From: Methylobacterium indicum
GTDB lineage: Bacteria; Pseudomonadota; Alphaproteobacteria; Rhizobiales; Beijerinckiaceae
Assembly: GCF_001043895.1 (NCBI RefSeq)
Contig: NZ_JTHF01000012.1
Location: forward strand, 1 to 49,324
Direction: 5' to 3'
Length of the DNA stretch: 49,324 nt
Shown one piece after another: positions 1 to 8,817 of the stretch. The notes beneath the pieces were generated by a model, which saw only the letters and a program-made list of their open reading frames with translations, was not told the DNA's origin and ran no database searches. Positions within the stretch are counted from its first letter, which is position 1, and each line of letters begins with the position of its first letter. The position numbers were made by a program, and so were the translations under genes.

Positions 1-158
1 CGGCGCGAGTATCTGGCACTGGATCGTCGTCGGCCATGCCCTTCTTGAAGGCCTTGATGCCCTTGGCGACGTCGCCCATCAGATCGGACACCTTGCCGCG
101 CCCGAACAGCAGCATGATGATCACGCCGACGACGATCCAGTGCCAGATACTCGCGCCG
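1..158. repeat. Perfect 34-bp inverted repeat at the window edge
   Basis: Bases 1-34 are the exact reverse complement of bases 125-158, which encode the start of tatA; position 35 no longer pairs with 124. The left arm begins at the first base of the window and adds nonsense codons to the tatA reading frame. The inner ends of the arms share the low-complexity string CGACGACGA. This is what a fold-back (template-switch) read or an assembly error at a contig end would leave. It is unlikely to be a biological terminator, because it would lie inside tatA. Confidence 0.85.
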
Positions 159-163
159 CCCAT
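1..163 (-). CDS. tatA: Twin-arginine translocase subunit TatA (partial, 3' end missing)
   Basis: TatA forms the protein-conducting part of the Tat system, which exports folded proteins across the inner membrane. The reverse-strand reading starts at an ATG preceded by GGGAGAGAA and gives a short N-terminus, one membrane helix ([12 protein letters not shown], about residues 9-20) and then the TatA hinge and amphipathic helix ([12 protein letters not shown], then [10 protein letters not shown]), so the family is clear. Only about 54 codons are present; the acidic C-terminal tail and any tatB/tatC lie beyond the left edge. The last 11 or so codons are suspect, because they are an exact inverted copy of the gene's own start and probably do not belong to the real gene. 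It lies 210 bases downstream of scpB on the same strand. Confidence 0.85.
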   Translation of the reverse strand, partial: MGGASIWHWIVVGVIIMLLFGRGKVSDLMGDVAKGIKAFKKGMADDDPVPDTRA

Positions 164-373
164 GGTTCTCTCCCGCGCAGCGTCAGCTTCGCTGCCGCAC
201 TCGTCACGGGGCGTTCTCGCACGCCCCAAACCTCTGATCCCGCACGCTCATCGTCGCCGCACCGGCTGAGCCGAGCGCGTACGGTCCGGCCGGAACCTAA
301 GGACGCGAAGAGGCGAAAACAAGCGTTTCCTCCGGCGCTTCCTCAGAGACGGACGGAATGACCACCGGGGATT

Positions 374-1021
374 TCATGCGATCGGCTCGCCCTCGCCGGA
401 CGGCGGATCGTCGTCCGGATCGGCGCCGTCGCCCGGCTGCGGCACCCGGAAGCCGGCCGGCAGCCGTCCCTCGATCAGGCCGAGGCCCTTCAGCTCGTCG
501 AGGCCCGGCAGGTCGGAAATCGCATCGAGGCCGAAATGGTCGAGGAAGGCCGGGGTGGTGCCGTAGGTCACCGGTCGCCCCGGCGTGCGGCGCCGGCCGC
601 GCAGGCGCACCCAGCCGGTCTCCAGCAGGAGGTCGAGGGAGCCCTTGGAGGTGGTGACGCCGCGGATCTCCTCGATCTCGGCCCGGGTCACCGGCTGGTG
701 GTAGGCGACGATCGCCAGGGTCTCGAGGGCCGCCCGCGACAGCCTGCGCGGCTCGGGCGCGTCGCCCCGCAGGGCGCCCGCGAGGTCGGGGGCGGTGCGG
801 AAGGCGTAGCCGCCGGCCACCCGGACGAGCGTGAGCCCGCGCGTCGCGTAGGCCCGGGCGATCTCGGCGACGACCGCCGGCACGTCGGTGCCGGGCGGCA
901 GCCGGGCGGCGAGCGCGGCCGGCCCGAGCGGCACCGGCGCGCTGAAGATCAGCGCCTCGGCGAGGCGCACGGCCTGCGAGGGAACGGGCGGCTCGGTCGG
1001 GCGGGGAGGTCTTGCGCTCAC
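374..1021 (-). CDS. scpB: Segregation and condensation protein ScpB
   Basis: ScpB is the winged-helix kleisin-associated subunit of the SMC-ScpAB condensin complex that compacts and segregates the chromosome. The 215-residue product has the family's tandem winged-helix core, with hallmark stretches LIFSAPVPLG near residue 20 and LETLAIVAYHQPVTRAEIE, IRGV and GLDELKGLGL further on. The chosen start is a GTG whose GTGA overlaps the stop codon of scpA, implying translational coupling; a much longer upstream reading in the same frame is a shadow of scpA and nagZ. The C-terminal tail is acidic (GDGADPDDD) and probably disordered. It follows scpA in the usual order. Confidence 0.95.
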   Translation of the reverse strand: MSARPPRPTEPPVPSQAVRLAEALIFSAPVPLGPAALAARLPPGTDVPAVVAEIARAYATRGLTLVRVAGGYAFRTAPDLAGALRGDAPEPRRLSRAALETLAIVAYHQPVTRAEIEEIRGVTTSKGSLDLLLETGWVRLRGRRRTPGRPVTYGTTPAFLDHFGLDAISDLPGLDELKGLGLIEGRLPAGFRVPQPGDGADPDDDPPSGEGEPIA

Positions 1022-1797
1022 GGCCCGGCCGCGCGGATCTGGATCGGCGCGTAGGGGGCGTCCTGGCGCAGGAGGAGCCGGCCCTCGCGGGCGAGTTCGA
1101 GCACCGCCGAGAGCGAGGAGGCGCGCACCGTGGCGCGGCTCTTCGGGTCGGCGAGGTACCGGGCGAGGCAGGAATCGAGATCGGTCCAGTCGTCCCAGGG
1201 GCCGATCAGGCGCTCCAGCGCGGTCCGGGCGTCGATCAGCGACCACACGTTGCGCGGCGGCAGGGTGACCTGCGCCCCGGCCCGCTCCTGGCACTGGCGG
1301 GCATAGGCGGCGATGAGGTCGTGCAGGGAGACGGCGAAGGACCCGCCCTCCCCCGCCTCGGGCTCCGGCAGGGGGGCGGCGCGGCCGAAGACGTCGCGGC
1401 CGAGCCGGGTACGCTCCGAGAGCATCAGGGCGGCGGCCCGGATGGCGTCGAGCCGGCGCAGCCGCAGGGCCAGGGCCTCGGCGAGATCGCCGGCCGCGGG
1501 CTCGGGGCCGCGGGGCGGGGCCGGCAGCAGCAGCCGCGACTTGAGGTAGGCGAGCCAGGCCGCCATCACCAGGTAATCCGCCGCCAGTTCGAGCCGCAGG
1601 CGCCGCGCCTCGTCGATGAAGGCGAGGTACTGCTCGACGAGCGCCAGGATCGAGATCCGGGCAAGATCGACCTTCTGGCGGCGCGCCAGTTCCAGCAGCA
1701 GGTCGAGGGGGCCCTCGAAACCGTCGACGTCGACCACGAAGGCCGCGCCCTCGGACGCGTCCTCGTCGATCTCGCGCGCGGTCTCGTCCGCCCTCAT
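1018..1797 (-). CDS. scpA: Segregation and condensation protein ScpA
   Basis: ScpA is the kleisin that bridges the SMC heads and binds ScpB. The 259-residue protein shows the N-terminal SMC-binding motif FEGPLDLLLELARRQKVDL (about residues 27-45), the helix LALVEQYLAFIDEARR, and a C-terminal winged helix ending in LELAREGRLLLRQDAPY. Length is normal for alphaproteobacterial ScpA. It sits 12 bases after nagZ and overlaps scpB by four bases, so nagZ-scpA-scpB very likely form one transcript. The start ATG is in the expected place for the family; no better start is visible. Confidence 0.96.
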   Translation of the reverse strand: MRADETAREIDEDASEGAAFVVDVDGFEGPLDLLLELARRQKVDLARISILALVEQYLAFIDEARRLRLELAADYLVMAAWLAYLKSRLLLPAPPRGPEPAAGDLAEALALRLRRLDAIRAAALMLSERTRLGRDVFGRAAPLPEPEAGEGGSFAVSLHDLIAAYARQCQERAGAQVTLPPRNVWSLIDARTALERLIGPWDDWTDLDSCLARYLADPKSRATVRASSLSAVLELAREGRLLLRQDAPYAPIQIRAAGP

Positions 1798-1809
1798 CGC
1801 CGCGTCCCG

Positions 1810-2823
1810 TCAGGCCGCGGCGGCGAGCCCGGCATCGAGGCGGGCGCGGGCTTCCATCGGGTCGAAGGACGCCGTGTCGGGGGCGAGGCGCGCCAGGGCG
1901 GCCTCGGCCCGGCGCAGGGCCTCGCCGGCGAGGGACGGCGCCGCCGCCACGACCTCCTCCATCTCGGCCCGGACGCCGTTGCAGTGCAGGCCGACGTCGC
2001 AGCCGGCCCGGAAGGCCGCAGCGGCGCGGTCGCGGAACCCGCCGGCGAGCGCGTTCATCGAGAGGTCGTCGGTCATCAGCAGGCCGTCGAACCCGATGCG
2101 GCCGCGCACGATCTCGCGGATCACCGTCGCGGAGGTCGTGGCCGGGTTGTCGGGATCGAGGGCGCGGAACACGACGTGGGCCGACATCGCCATCGGCAGG
2201 TCGGCGAGTGCCCGGAACGGCTGGAAGTCGTGGGCGTCGAGCTCGCCCGGGGTCGCCTCGACCACCGGCAGGGCGTGGTGGCTGTCGGCCCCGGCGCGGC
2301 CGTGGCCGGGGACGTGCTTCATCACCGGCAGCACGCCGCCGGCCATCAGGCCCTCGGCCACCGCGCGGCCGAACGCCGCCACCACCGCCGGCTCGGTGCC
2401 GTAGGCCCGGTCGCCGATGACGTCGTGGGCGCCCGGCACCGGCACGTCGAGCACCGGCGCGCAATCGACGTTGATGCCGACCGAGGCGAGATCGTGCGCC
2501 ATCAGGCGGGCGCCGAGATGGGCGAGCGCCGGGCCGTTCTCCGGGCCGCCGGCGCGCAGGTAGGTCCGGCCGGCCGGGTAGGCGTTCCAGTGCGGACGGG
2601 TCATGCGCTGCACGCGCCCGCCCTCCTGGTCGATCAGGATCGGCGCATCGGCCCGGCCGATGGTCTCGCGGAGCGCCGCCGTGAGGGCGCGGACCTGCTC
2701 CGGGCTCTCGATGTTGCGCTTGAACAGGATGAAGCCCCAGGGCTGCGCCTCGCGGAAGAAGGCGGCCTCGTCGGCGCTCAGGGTCGGGCCGGCGCAGCCG
2801 AGGATCAGGGCAAGGCTCGTCAT
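1810..2823 (-). CDS. nagZ: Beta-N-acetylhexosaminidase NagZ (GH3)
   Basis: NagZ is a cytoplasmic glycoside hydrolase family 3 enzyme that removes N-acetylglucosamine from 1,6-anhydro-muropeptides during cell-wall recycling. The 337-residue protein starts MTSLALILGCAGP and contains LIDQEGGRVQRM, the GH3 motif KHVPGHGRAGADSHHALP with the Asp-x-His acid/base loop, and MTDDLSMNAL, whose first Asp of the pair is the expected nucleophile region. The start was chosen at the ATG directly before the TIM-barrel core; the longer in-frame extension to about 3021 is low-complexity and unlike the family. It lies between the SPOR-domain gene and scpA on the same strand. Confidence 0.94.
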   Translation of the reverse strand: MTSLALILGCAGPTLSADEAAFFREAQPWGFILFKRNIESPEQVRALTAALRETIGRADAPILIDQEGGRVQRMTRPHWNAYPAGRTYLRAGGPENGPALAHLGARLMAHDLASVGINVDCAPVLDVPVPGAHDVIGDRAYGTEPAVVAAFGRAVAEGLMAGGVLPVMKHVPGHGRAGADSHHALPVVEATPGELDAHDFQPFRALADLPMAMSAHVVFRALDPDNPATTSATVIREIVRGRIGFDGLLMTDDLSMNALAGGFRDRAAAAFRAGCDVGLHCNGVRAEMEEVVAAAPSLAGEALRRAEAALARLAPDTASFDPMEARARLDAGLAAAA

Positions 2824-3003
2824 CGACGGCGATTCTCGTCGGTTCGGGGGCTGGAACGGGGAGCCCACCCCGCCCGCAGCCAGGGGCATCGGGGAGCGGG
2901 ACGGGCGATTCGAGGACGCGGAATCTAGCGCGCTTTTCCGGTGCGGGGCTGTCGGCGGAGCGCCACAGAAGCGGGGTTTCCCCCGGCCCGGCCGAAGCGG
3001 GAA

Positions 3004-3019
3004 GCCTCCCTTCGGAGGC
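3004..3019. other. Short hairpin between SPOR gene and nagZ
   Basis: GCCTCC and GGAGGC form a perfect 6-bp stem around a four-base loop, about 55 bases downstream of the SPOR-domain gene's stop codon. There is no T-tract on the coding strand, so terminator activity is doubtful. The rest of the 250-base gap to nagZ shows nothing recognisable. Confidence 0.35.
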
Positions 3020-3040
3020 ATCCGGCTCGGGCGCTCGACA

Positions 3041-3085
3041 GGCTCAGTTCTTGCCGGCTCAGTTCTTACCGGTTCAGTTCTTGGC
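3041..3085 (-). repeat. Three 15-bp tandem repeats across a stop codon
   Basis: Three copies of a 15-base unit (GGCTCAGTTCTTGCC and variants) abut at the 3' end of the SPOR-domain gene. On the coding strand each unit carries AAG-AAC-TGA in the same frame, so the natural Lys-Asn-stop end of the protein is repeated twice more downstream. Replication slippage is the simple explanation. Confidence 0.85.
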
Positions 3086-4435
3086 GACGAAGCAGGCCGC
3101 GCCCGCCGACTTGAGCTTGCCGCACAGGCCGTCGGCGCTCTCCTTCGACATCGGCCCGACGCGGACGCGATAGATCGACTTGCCGTTGACCTCGGCCTGG
3201 CGGATCAGCGGCGACTGGTTGCCGAGCACGGCGGCGTAGCGCTCGCGGGCCTGCTTGAAGGCGACCTCGGCCTCCTTCTCGGTGGCGCGCACCGAGAGCT
3301 GGACCGAGAAGCCGCCGACCGGCGCCTGGGGCGTCGGCATCGCCTGGGTGGTGGTGGGCGGCTCGGCGGAAGCGACGCGCTGCGGCGGCCTGGGCGCCGG
3401 TGTCTCGGGCGCCGGGGCCTCGGCCGCCGCGGCCGGGGTCTGCGGGGCGATCGGTACGACCCGGGCGCTGCTGCGCGGCGTCACCGGGGCCGGGGCCGGG
3501 GTCGAGCCGGTAGCCTCGGTCGGCAGGGTCATGGTCGGGATCGGCGAGGCGGCGGCGCCTTGCGCCTGCGCGGCCTTCTGCTGGGCCTCCTGGGCGGCGC
3601 GCTGGGCCTCGGCCGGCGACGGCTCGGGCCGCACCGAGACGGTGCGCACCCGGCGCGGCTCGCCGAGCGATTCGGTCAGCGCGTTGCCGGGGGTGGCGGG
3701 CGAGGCGGAGGGGCCGGCCTCGGCCACGAGGGCCCGGGCCGCCTGCTTCACGTCGAGGGGCTGTTCCTCGCGGTTGACGATGCGGATCTGCCCATCCTTG
3801 GCGGTGGTGCCGCGCTCGTAGATCTGCTTGTTCTGGTCCGGGATCTCGACGCCGCCGGCATTCTGCGGCGCGACCTTGAGCGGCGCCTGATCGGCCATGA
3901 CCAGGATCGGCGCGCCGGAGCGGCCGTGATGGAAGGCCTTCCAGGTCAGGGCGCCGCCGATCGACGCCGCCACGATGCCGAGCGCCGTGCCGACGAGGGC
4001 GATGCGCCGGCGGCCGCGGGGCCGCGGCTCGGCGGCGAGGGCGGGCTCCGCCTCGCCGGCCGCGGGGACCGGATCGGCGACGGCCTCGTGCTCGGAGGCG
4101 GCGAGGTACTGGTTGAAGGCCCCGGCCGGCGGGTGCGACGGGGCGGCCATCGTGGGCTCGGACCGGCCGGCGGCGAGGGCGCCCGCCGGTGCGGCGAAGC
4201 CCGCCTCGCCGTAGCTCGGCAGCACCGGCTCGACGCGGCCGCGGCTTTCCGCGTTGCGGGTCGCCTCCTTGGCTTCCTTGGCCTCGAGCAGGGCGCGGAA
4301 CGGATCGTCCTGACCGACGATGCGGGCGAGTTCGGCGAGCGGATCGGGCCGCGCGCCGGGCTGGGCGGGGGTCGGCTGCCGATCGTGCTCGAAGCCGTCG
4401 TAGTCGACGGGAACCCGGGAAGCATTCGTCGTCAT
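3074..4435 (-). CDS. SPOR-domain single-pass membrane protein
   Basis: The 453-residue product has a cytoplasmic N-terminal region (about 1-140), one membrane helix (RRIALVGTALGIVAASIGGA, about 143-165), a long Pro/Ala/Glu-rich periplasmic linker and a C-terminal SPOR domain (about 373-450: GGFSVQLSV, IYRVRVGPM, KLKSAGAACFV). SPOR domains bind denuded glycan strands of peptidoglycan at the division site, so a cell-division or envelope role is likely; this is inferred from the domain, not from a named orthologue. The N-terminal part resembles other alphaproteobacterial SPOR proteins encoded between argS and nagZ. The stop codon lies in a tandemly repeated 15-bp unit. Confidence 0.9.
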   Translation of the reverse strand: MTTNASRVPVDYDGFEHDRQPTPAQPGARPDPLAELARIVGQDDPFRALLEAKEAKEATRNAESRGRVEPVLPSYGEAGFAAPAGALAAGRSEPTMAAPSHPPAGAFNQYLAASEHEAVADPVPAAGEAEPALAAEPRPRGRRRIALVGTALGIVAASIGGALTWKAFHHGRSGAPILVMADQAPLKVAPQNAGGVEIPDQNKQIYERGTTAKDGQIRIVNREEQPLDVKQAARALVAEAGPSASPATPGNALTESLGEPRRVRTVSVRPEPSPAEAQRAAQEAQQKAAQAQGAAASPIPTMTLPTEATGSTPAPAPVTPRSSARVVPIAPQTPAAAAEAPAPETPAPRPPQRVASAEPPTTTQAMPTPQAPVGGFSVQLSVRATEKEAEVAFKQARERYAAVLGNQSPLIRQAEVNGKSIYRVRVGPMSKESADGLCGKLKSAGAACFVAKN

Positions 4436-4619
4436 GGCAGCACCATCCTGTTCGCCCTCACGTCACCTCGCGGCGCTGCAGCAGGCCGGCTCGGCGACAT
4501 CGGCCGCCCACCCCGATATGGGGAGGGCGGCCGGCAGATCCCATCGCTCGCGTCCCGCCGCGAAGGCGCCTTCGCACCCTCCGCGGCGTCCGGTCGCGCG
4601 CCGATCCCGGCGCCGAGCC

Positions 4620-6377
4620 TCAGCGCATCTCGTCGGGTGCACCGACGCCGAGGATCCCGAGATTGGACGCGACCACGCCCTTGAGGGCGGCGACGAGGGC
4701 CAGCCTCGCCTCCGTGGACTTTCTGTCGGTTTGATTAACAAACCGTAATTGCGGCAAGTCTTTGCCCTTGTTCCAGAAACTATGGAACGCGCTGGCCAGC
4801 TCGTAGAGGTGGAAGGCGAGGCGATGCGGCTCGTGGGCGGCGGCCGCCGCCTCGATCACGCGGGGCACCTGGGCGATCAGGCGCATCATGTCGAGCTCGC
4901 CCGAATCGGTGAGGCCCGACAGGTCGGCCCGCGCCAGGGCGGCCGGCGACAGGTCGAGATCGGGGAAGGCCTCGCGGGCCTGGCGGAACACGGATGCGGC
5001 GCGGGCATGCGCGTACTGGACGTAGAAGACCGGGTTGTCCTTCGACTGCTCGACCACCTTGGCGAGGTCGAAATCGAGGGTGGCGTCGTTCTTCCGGTAC
5101 AGCATCATGAAGCGCACGGGGTCGCGACCGACCTCGTCGATCACCTCGCGCAGGGTGACGAACTCGCCCGCGCGCTTGGACATCTTCACCGGCTCGCCGC
5201 CGCGCAGGAGCCGCACCAGCTGGCACAGCTTGACGTCGAGGGCCGCCTTCCCGTCCGAGACCGCCTTCACGGCGGCCTGCATGCGCTTGACGTAGCCGCC
5301 GTGGTCGGCGCCGAGCACGTCGATCAGCTCGACCGCGCCGCGCTCGACCTTCGAGCGGTGATAGGCGATGTCCGAGGCGAAGTAGGTGAAGCTGCCGTCG
5401 GACTTCAGCAGCGGCCGATCGATGTCGTCGCCGAAGGCGGTGGCCCGGAACAGCGTCTGCTCGCGGTCCTCCCAATCCTCCGGCAGCTGGCCCTTGGGCG
5501 GGGGCAGCCGGCCCTCGTAGACGAGGCCCTTCTCGCGCAGGTCGGCGATCAGCGCCGCGACGGCACCGCCCTCGCCCCCGGCCTGGAGCGTGCGCTCGGA
5601 GAAGAAGACGTCGTGATGGATGCCGATGGCCGCCAGATCCTCGCGGATGCGGTCCATCATCCGGTCGATGGCGAAGTCGCGCACCAGCGGCAGCCACTCG
5701 GCCTCGGGCTTGTCGCGCAGCGTGTCGCCGTACTGCGCCTTCAGGGCCTCGCCGACCGGCACGAGGTAGTCGCCCGGATAGAGCCCCTCGGGGATCGTCA
5801 CCGTCTCGCCGAGGGCCTCGCGGTAGCGCAGGAAGGCCGAACGGGCGAGCACGTCGACCTGGGCGCCGGCATCGTTGATGTAGTACTCGCGGGTCACGTC
5901 GCGGCCGGCCGCGACGAGGAGGTTCGCCAGCGCGTCGCCGAACACCGCGCCGCGGCCGTGGCCGACATGCATCGGCCCGGTCGGGTTGGCCGAGACGTAC
6001 TCGACGTTGACCCCGCCCGGCACCGCGGCGCCGCGGCCGTAGGCGTCGCCGTCGCGCAGCGCCGCCCGCACCACCTCGCCGTAGATCGAAGGGTTCAGCC
6101 GGAGGTTGATGAAGCCCGGCCCGGCGACGCTGGCTTCCGTCACCCTGGGGTCGGTGCGCAGGTCGGCGGCGAGCGCCTCGGCGAGCGCCTTCGGGTTGGT
6201 GCGGGCCTCCTTGGCGAGGACCAGGGCGGCATTGGTGGCGAGGTCGCCGTGGCTCGAATCGCGCGGCGGCTCGACCACCACGCGGGCGCGGTCCAGCCCC
6301 TCCGGGAGGGTGCCGGCGCGGGTGAGCGTCTCGAGCGCCTCGCCGATGCGGGCCTCGAAGGCGGCGAAGATGTTCAT
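4620..6377 (-). CDS. argS: Arginyl-tRNA synthetase
   Basis: A class I aminoacyl-tRNA synthetase that charges tRNA-Arg. The 585-residue protein has the N-terminal Arg-tRNA recognition domain, the class I signature as [13 protein letters not shown] (HVGH at 137-140), the [10 protein letters not shown] stretch near 358-366, a canonical KMSKRAG (398-404), which not all ArgRS proteins keep, and a C-terminal DALR anticodon-binding domain ending in [12 protein letters not shown]. The start [13 protein letters not shown] is preferred over the longer in-frame reading from 6584, which is arginine- and proline-rich and has no family similarity that I can recognise. It is the first gene of the leftward block that continues into the SPOR-domain gene 184 bases later. 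Confidence 0.97.
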   Translation of the reverse strand: MNIFAAFEARIGEALETLTRAGTLPEGLDRARVVVEPPRDSSHGDLATNAALVLAKEARTNPKALAEALAADLRTDPRVTEASVAGPGFINLRLNPSIYGEVVRAALRDGDAYGRGAAVPGGVNVEYVSANPTGPMHVGHGRGAVFGDALANLLVAAGRDVTREYYINDAGAQVDVLARSAFLRYREALGETVTIPEGLYPGDYLVPVGEALKAQYGDTLRDKPEAEWLPLVRDFAIDRMMDRIREDLAAIGIHHDVFFSERTLQAGGEGGAVAALIADLREKGLVYEGRLPPPKGQLPEDWEDREQTLFRATAFGDDIDRPLLKSDGSFTYFASDIAYHRSKVERGAVELIDVLGADHGGYVKRMQAAVKAVSDGKAALDVKLCQLVRLLRGGEPVKMSKRAGEFVTLREVIDEVGRDPVRFMMLYRKNDATLDFDLAKVVEQSKDNPVFYVQYAHARAASVFRQAREAFPDLDLSPAALARADLSGLTDSGELDMMRLIAQVPRVIEAAAAAHEPHRLAFHLYELASAFHSFWNKGKDLPQLRFVNQTDRKSTEARLALVAALKGVVASNLGILGVGAPDEMR

Positions 6378-6942
6378 GCGTTGACCAGTTCTGCAAAGTT
6401 CGGGCCGGCCGGGGCGGAGGGCCCCCAGCCTGCACGGGGCGCTCTTCTCACGCCGGGGCGGCCGGCTGCAAGCGGGGCTGAGATGGGATCGGGTCGCCAC
6501 GCCGGACGCATGGCACATCGCTCCCCCGCAGCCGCATGGGAATGGTGGCGCGGAACCAGAGCCGCATCTCTCAAGGTCGCTCATGCGCCGCAGCGCGAGA
6601 TTTTTCGTAAACGCCTTGCGCTACGTCGACAAGTTCATCGAACTGCACCGGTACGATTATTGATCTGTTGATTTGCGCTCAAAATGCGTTCCAGATCAGG
6701 GAAAAATGGTTAATCAATCGTTAAATATCGTGAAATCCCTGTTAAGACACCACAATGCATTATGCGGCACAATTTTTTTCTGAACCTTGAAGCAGGCGGC
6801 GAGAATGTTATCGTCTTTGCAGGCGACACACCCTTCCAGTCGCGACGGCTCCGTGGCGAGCGGAGCTTGTGGCGGATTTTGCCGGACGTCACCGAAACCC
6901 GCGAGGGCTTGAGCAGGCATGGCTGGAAGGGAGGTGAACGGC
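6378..6942. other. Non-coding region between argS and the small ORF
   Basis: No convincing gene is visible. From about 6600 to 6790 the DNA becomes markedly AT-rich compared with its surroundings (TTAATCAATCGTTAAATAT around 6710), which fits promoters for argS on one side and for the 27-residue ORF on the other. Overlapping readings of 90 codons (forward) and 107 codons (reverse) have no recognisable domain and unconvincing composition. I could not fix a -35/-10 pair with confidence. Confidence 0.5.
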
Positions 6943-7026
6943 GTGATCGGATTTCCGATGATCACCGTCATCGTTGCCAAAAACCCGACCGGATGGTCTG
7001 TGACCATCACGATCGGGCTCTGGTAG
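6943..7026 (+). CDS. Candidate 27-residue small protein
   Basis: A GTG start is preceded by a near-perfect ribosome-binding site (AGGGAGGTGA, eight bases before the start). The product is 27 residues, roughly MIGFPMITVIVAKN followed by PTGWSVTITIGLW, hydrophobic and rich in beta-branched residues with two tryptophans and almost no charge. An in-frame ATG at 6919 would give 35 residues but would put the ribosome site inside the gene. A strong hairpin follows the stop after 21 bases, and an AT-rich stretch lies upstream, so the unit has a promoter-like region, ribosome site, ORF and terminator-like hairpin. I do not recognise the protein; a membrane-active peptide, a leader or a chance ORF are all possible. 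Confidence 0.45.
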   Translation: MIGFPMITVIVAKNPTGWSVTITIGLW

Positions 7027-7047
7027 CGGCCTAGCAAGTCGCCTAAC

Positions 7048-7075
7048 GAGGGTCGCGGCTGCCACCGCGGCCCTC
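7048..7075 (+). terminator. Terminator-like hairpin after the small ORF
   Basis: GAGGGTCGCGG and CCGCGGCCCTC form an 11-bp stem (one G-T pair) around a six-base loop, just after the stop of the 27-residue ORF. There is no T-tract, so it would be an atypical or Rho-assisted terminator, or a stabilising 3' structure. Confidence 0.5.
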
Positions 7076-7116
7076 ACTCGCTGAAGATAGGCCCGGTGGG
7101 CCATCCGATCAATTGT

Positions 7117-7156
7117 TTGACACGGCCATCGCGCAAGAAACATTTGGCTGCCAAAT
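7117..7156 (+). promoter_or_regulatory. Possible serS-operon promoter with overlapping palindrome
   Basis: A consensus TTGACA (7117-7122) is followed 17 bases later by a weak ACATTT. The perfect palindrome ATTTGG-CTG-CCAAAT (7142-7156) overlaps the -10/start region, where a repressor or activator could bind. A leader of roughly 340 bases to serS shows no other clear structure. This is inferred from spacing and symmetry only. Confidence 0.35.
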
Positions 7157-7500
7157 AACCGCTGGCTGAATTTGGTCGGCCGGTTTCTCTGGCTGGCAAA
7201 CGGGACACCCAAATGAAGCGTCGGCACATCGACCTCAAGGGGCTTGCCTGCGCGTCGATCTCCCCCGAATCTCGTCTATGAGTGCACGGCGATCTCGGCA
7301 CCGTGAACGGAGCGGCCGCGGCCGACGATACCGTTCATGACGACATGAAAAAGGGTTGGCTGTCGGCGCCAACGTGTGGGTTGGTCGTAGCCGTGGGCGG
7401 CAGGCTCCTCCCTTGTCGCGGCGTAGCCGATGCTGCAAAGCGTCCTGGCGTCATCGCCGGACTCTCCGGCCCTTCAGAGACAAACGATTCGGACCGCGCC

Positions 7501-8817
7501 ATGCACGACATCCGGGCCATCCGCGACAACCCGGCGATCTTCGACAAGGGGCTGGCGAGCCGCGGGCTGGAGCCGCTCTCGGCCGAGCTGATCGGCCTCG
7601 ACGATGCCCGCAAGGCCGCGATCTCGGCGGCGCAGGGCGCCCAGGAGAAGCGCAACGCCCTGTCGAAGGAGATCGGCGCGGCCAAGAAGGCGAAGGACGA
7701 GGCCCGGGCCCAAGCGCTGATGGCCGAGGTCGCCCGCCTCAAGGAGGAGGCGCCGGCGCTCGATGCCGCCGCCGACGCGGCGGGCAAGGCGCTCGCCGAG
7801 CGCCTGGCGGCGATCCCCAACCTCCCGGGTCCCGGCGTGCCGGAGGGCCGCGACGAGCACGACAACGTCGAGAAGAGCCTGTTCGAGGGCCGTGGCCTCG
7901 CGCAAGAAGGCCGCCAGCATTTCGAGCTCGGCGAGGCCACCGGCCTGATGGACTTCGAGGCCGCCGCGAAGCTCTCCGGCTCGCGCTTCGTGGTGCTCAA
8001 GGGCCAGCTCGCCCGGCTGGAGCGAGCGCTCGGCCAGTTCATGCTCGACCTGCACACGGGCGAGCACGGCTATACCGAGGTGGCGCCGCCGCTCCTGGTG
8101 CGCGACGAGGCGATGTTCGGCACCGCGCAACTGCCGAAGTTCCGCGACGACCAGTTCGCGGCGGTCCAGGGCACGCCCGAGATCGCCCAGGAGAGCGGCG
8201 CGCCGAACCGCTGGCTGATCCCGACCGCCGAGGTGCCGCTCACCAACCTCGTGCGCGAATCGATCCTCGCCGAGGACGAGCTGCCGCTCCGCTTCACGGC
8301 GCTCACCCCCTGCTTCCGGGCCGAGGCCGGGGCGGCGGGCCGCGACACCCGCGGCATGCTGCGCCAGCACCAGTTCAGCAAGGTCGAGCTCGTCTCGGTC
8401 ACTGCGCCCGAGCGCTCGACCGAGGAGCACGAGCGGATGCTGTCCTGCGCCGAAGCCGTGCTGAAGCGCCTCGACATTCCGTTCCGGGTCGTCACGCTCT
8501 GCACCGGCGACATGGGATTCGCCGCCGCCAAGACCTACGACATCGAGGCCTGGCTGCCGGGCCAGAAGACCTATCGCGAGATCTCGTCCTGCTCGGTCTG
8601 CGGCGACTTCCAGGCCCGCCGGATGGAGGCGCGCTACCGCCCGAAGGAGGGCAAGGGCGTGGCTTACGTCCACACCCTGAACGGTTCGGGCGTCGCGGTC
8701 GGCCGCGCGCTGATTGCCGTGATGGAGAACTACCAGAACCCCGACGGCAGCATCACGGTCCCGTCGGCCCTCGCGCCCTACATGGGCGGCCTCACCCGCA
8801 TCGAAGGACAGCGCTGA
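7501..8817 (+). CDS. serS: Seryl-tRNA synthetase
   Basis: A class II synthetase that charges tRNA-Ser (and tRNA-Sec where present). The 438-residue protein begins [18 protein letters not shown], followed by the long antiparallel coiled-coil arm that grips the tRNA variable loop (about residues 30-105), motif 1 around [11 protein letters not shown], motif 2 ([16 protein letters not shown]), the serine pocket ([17 protein letters not shown]) and motif 3 ([20 protein letters not shown]). The frame is open further upstream, but the family start is this ATG. Its stop overlaps the surE start by one base (TGATG), so serS-surE-pcm are translationally linked. Confidence 0.97.
   Translation: MHDIRAIRDNPAIFDKGLASRGLEPLSAELIGLDDARKAAISAAQGAQEKRNALSKEIGAAKKAKDEARAQALMAEVARLKEEAPALDAAADAAGKALAERLAAIPNLPGPGVPEGRDEHDNVEKSLFEGRGLAQEGRQHFELGEATGLMDFEAAAKLSGSRFVVLKGQLARLERALGQFMLDLHTGEHGYTEVAPPLLVRDEAMFGTAQLPKFRDDQFAAVQGTPEIAQESGAPNRWLIPTAEVPLTNLVRESILAEDELPLRFTALTPCFRAEAGAAGRDTRGMLRQHQFSKVELVSVTAPERSTEEHERMLSCAEAVLKRLDIPFRVVTLCTGDMGFAAAKTYDIEAWLPGQKTYREISSCSVCGDFQARRMEARYRPKEGKGVAYVHTLNGSGVAVGRALIAVMENYQNPDGSITVPSALAPYMGGLTRIEGQR

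Noticed and set aside
374..2464. A 696-codon reverse reading covering scpB, scpA and part of nagZ
   Set aside because: Only its last 215 codons (scpB) look like protein; the rest is Arg/Gly/Pro-rich and is a frame shadow of scpA and nagZ, common in GC-rich DNA.
4749..6671. A 640-codon forward reading opposite argS
   Set aside because: Antisense shadow of a gene with intact synthetase motifs; no recognisable domain.
6714..7037. Reverse 107-codon and forward 90-codon readings around the 27-residue ORF
   Set aside because: No ribosome site of comparable quality, no domain, and uneven composition; the short ORF explains the signals better.
7282..7500. In-frame 73-residue extension of seryl-tRNA synthetase
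   Set aside because: Sequence is unlike SerS N-termini, which start with MHDIR-type residues at 7501.
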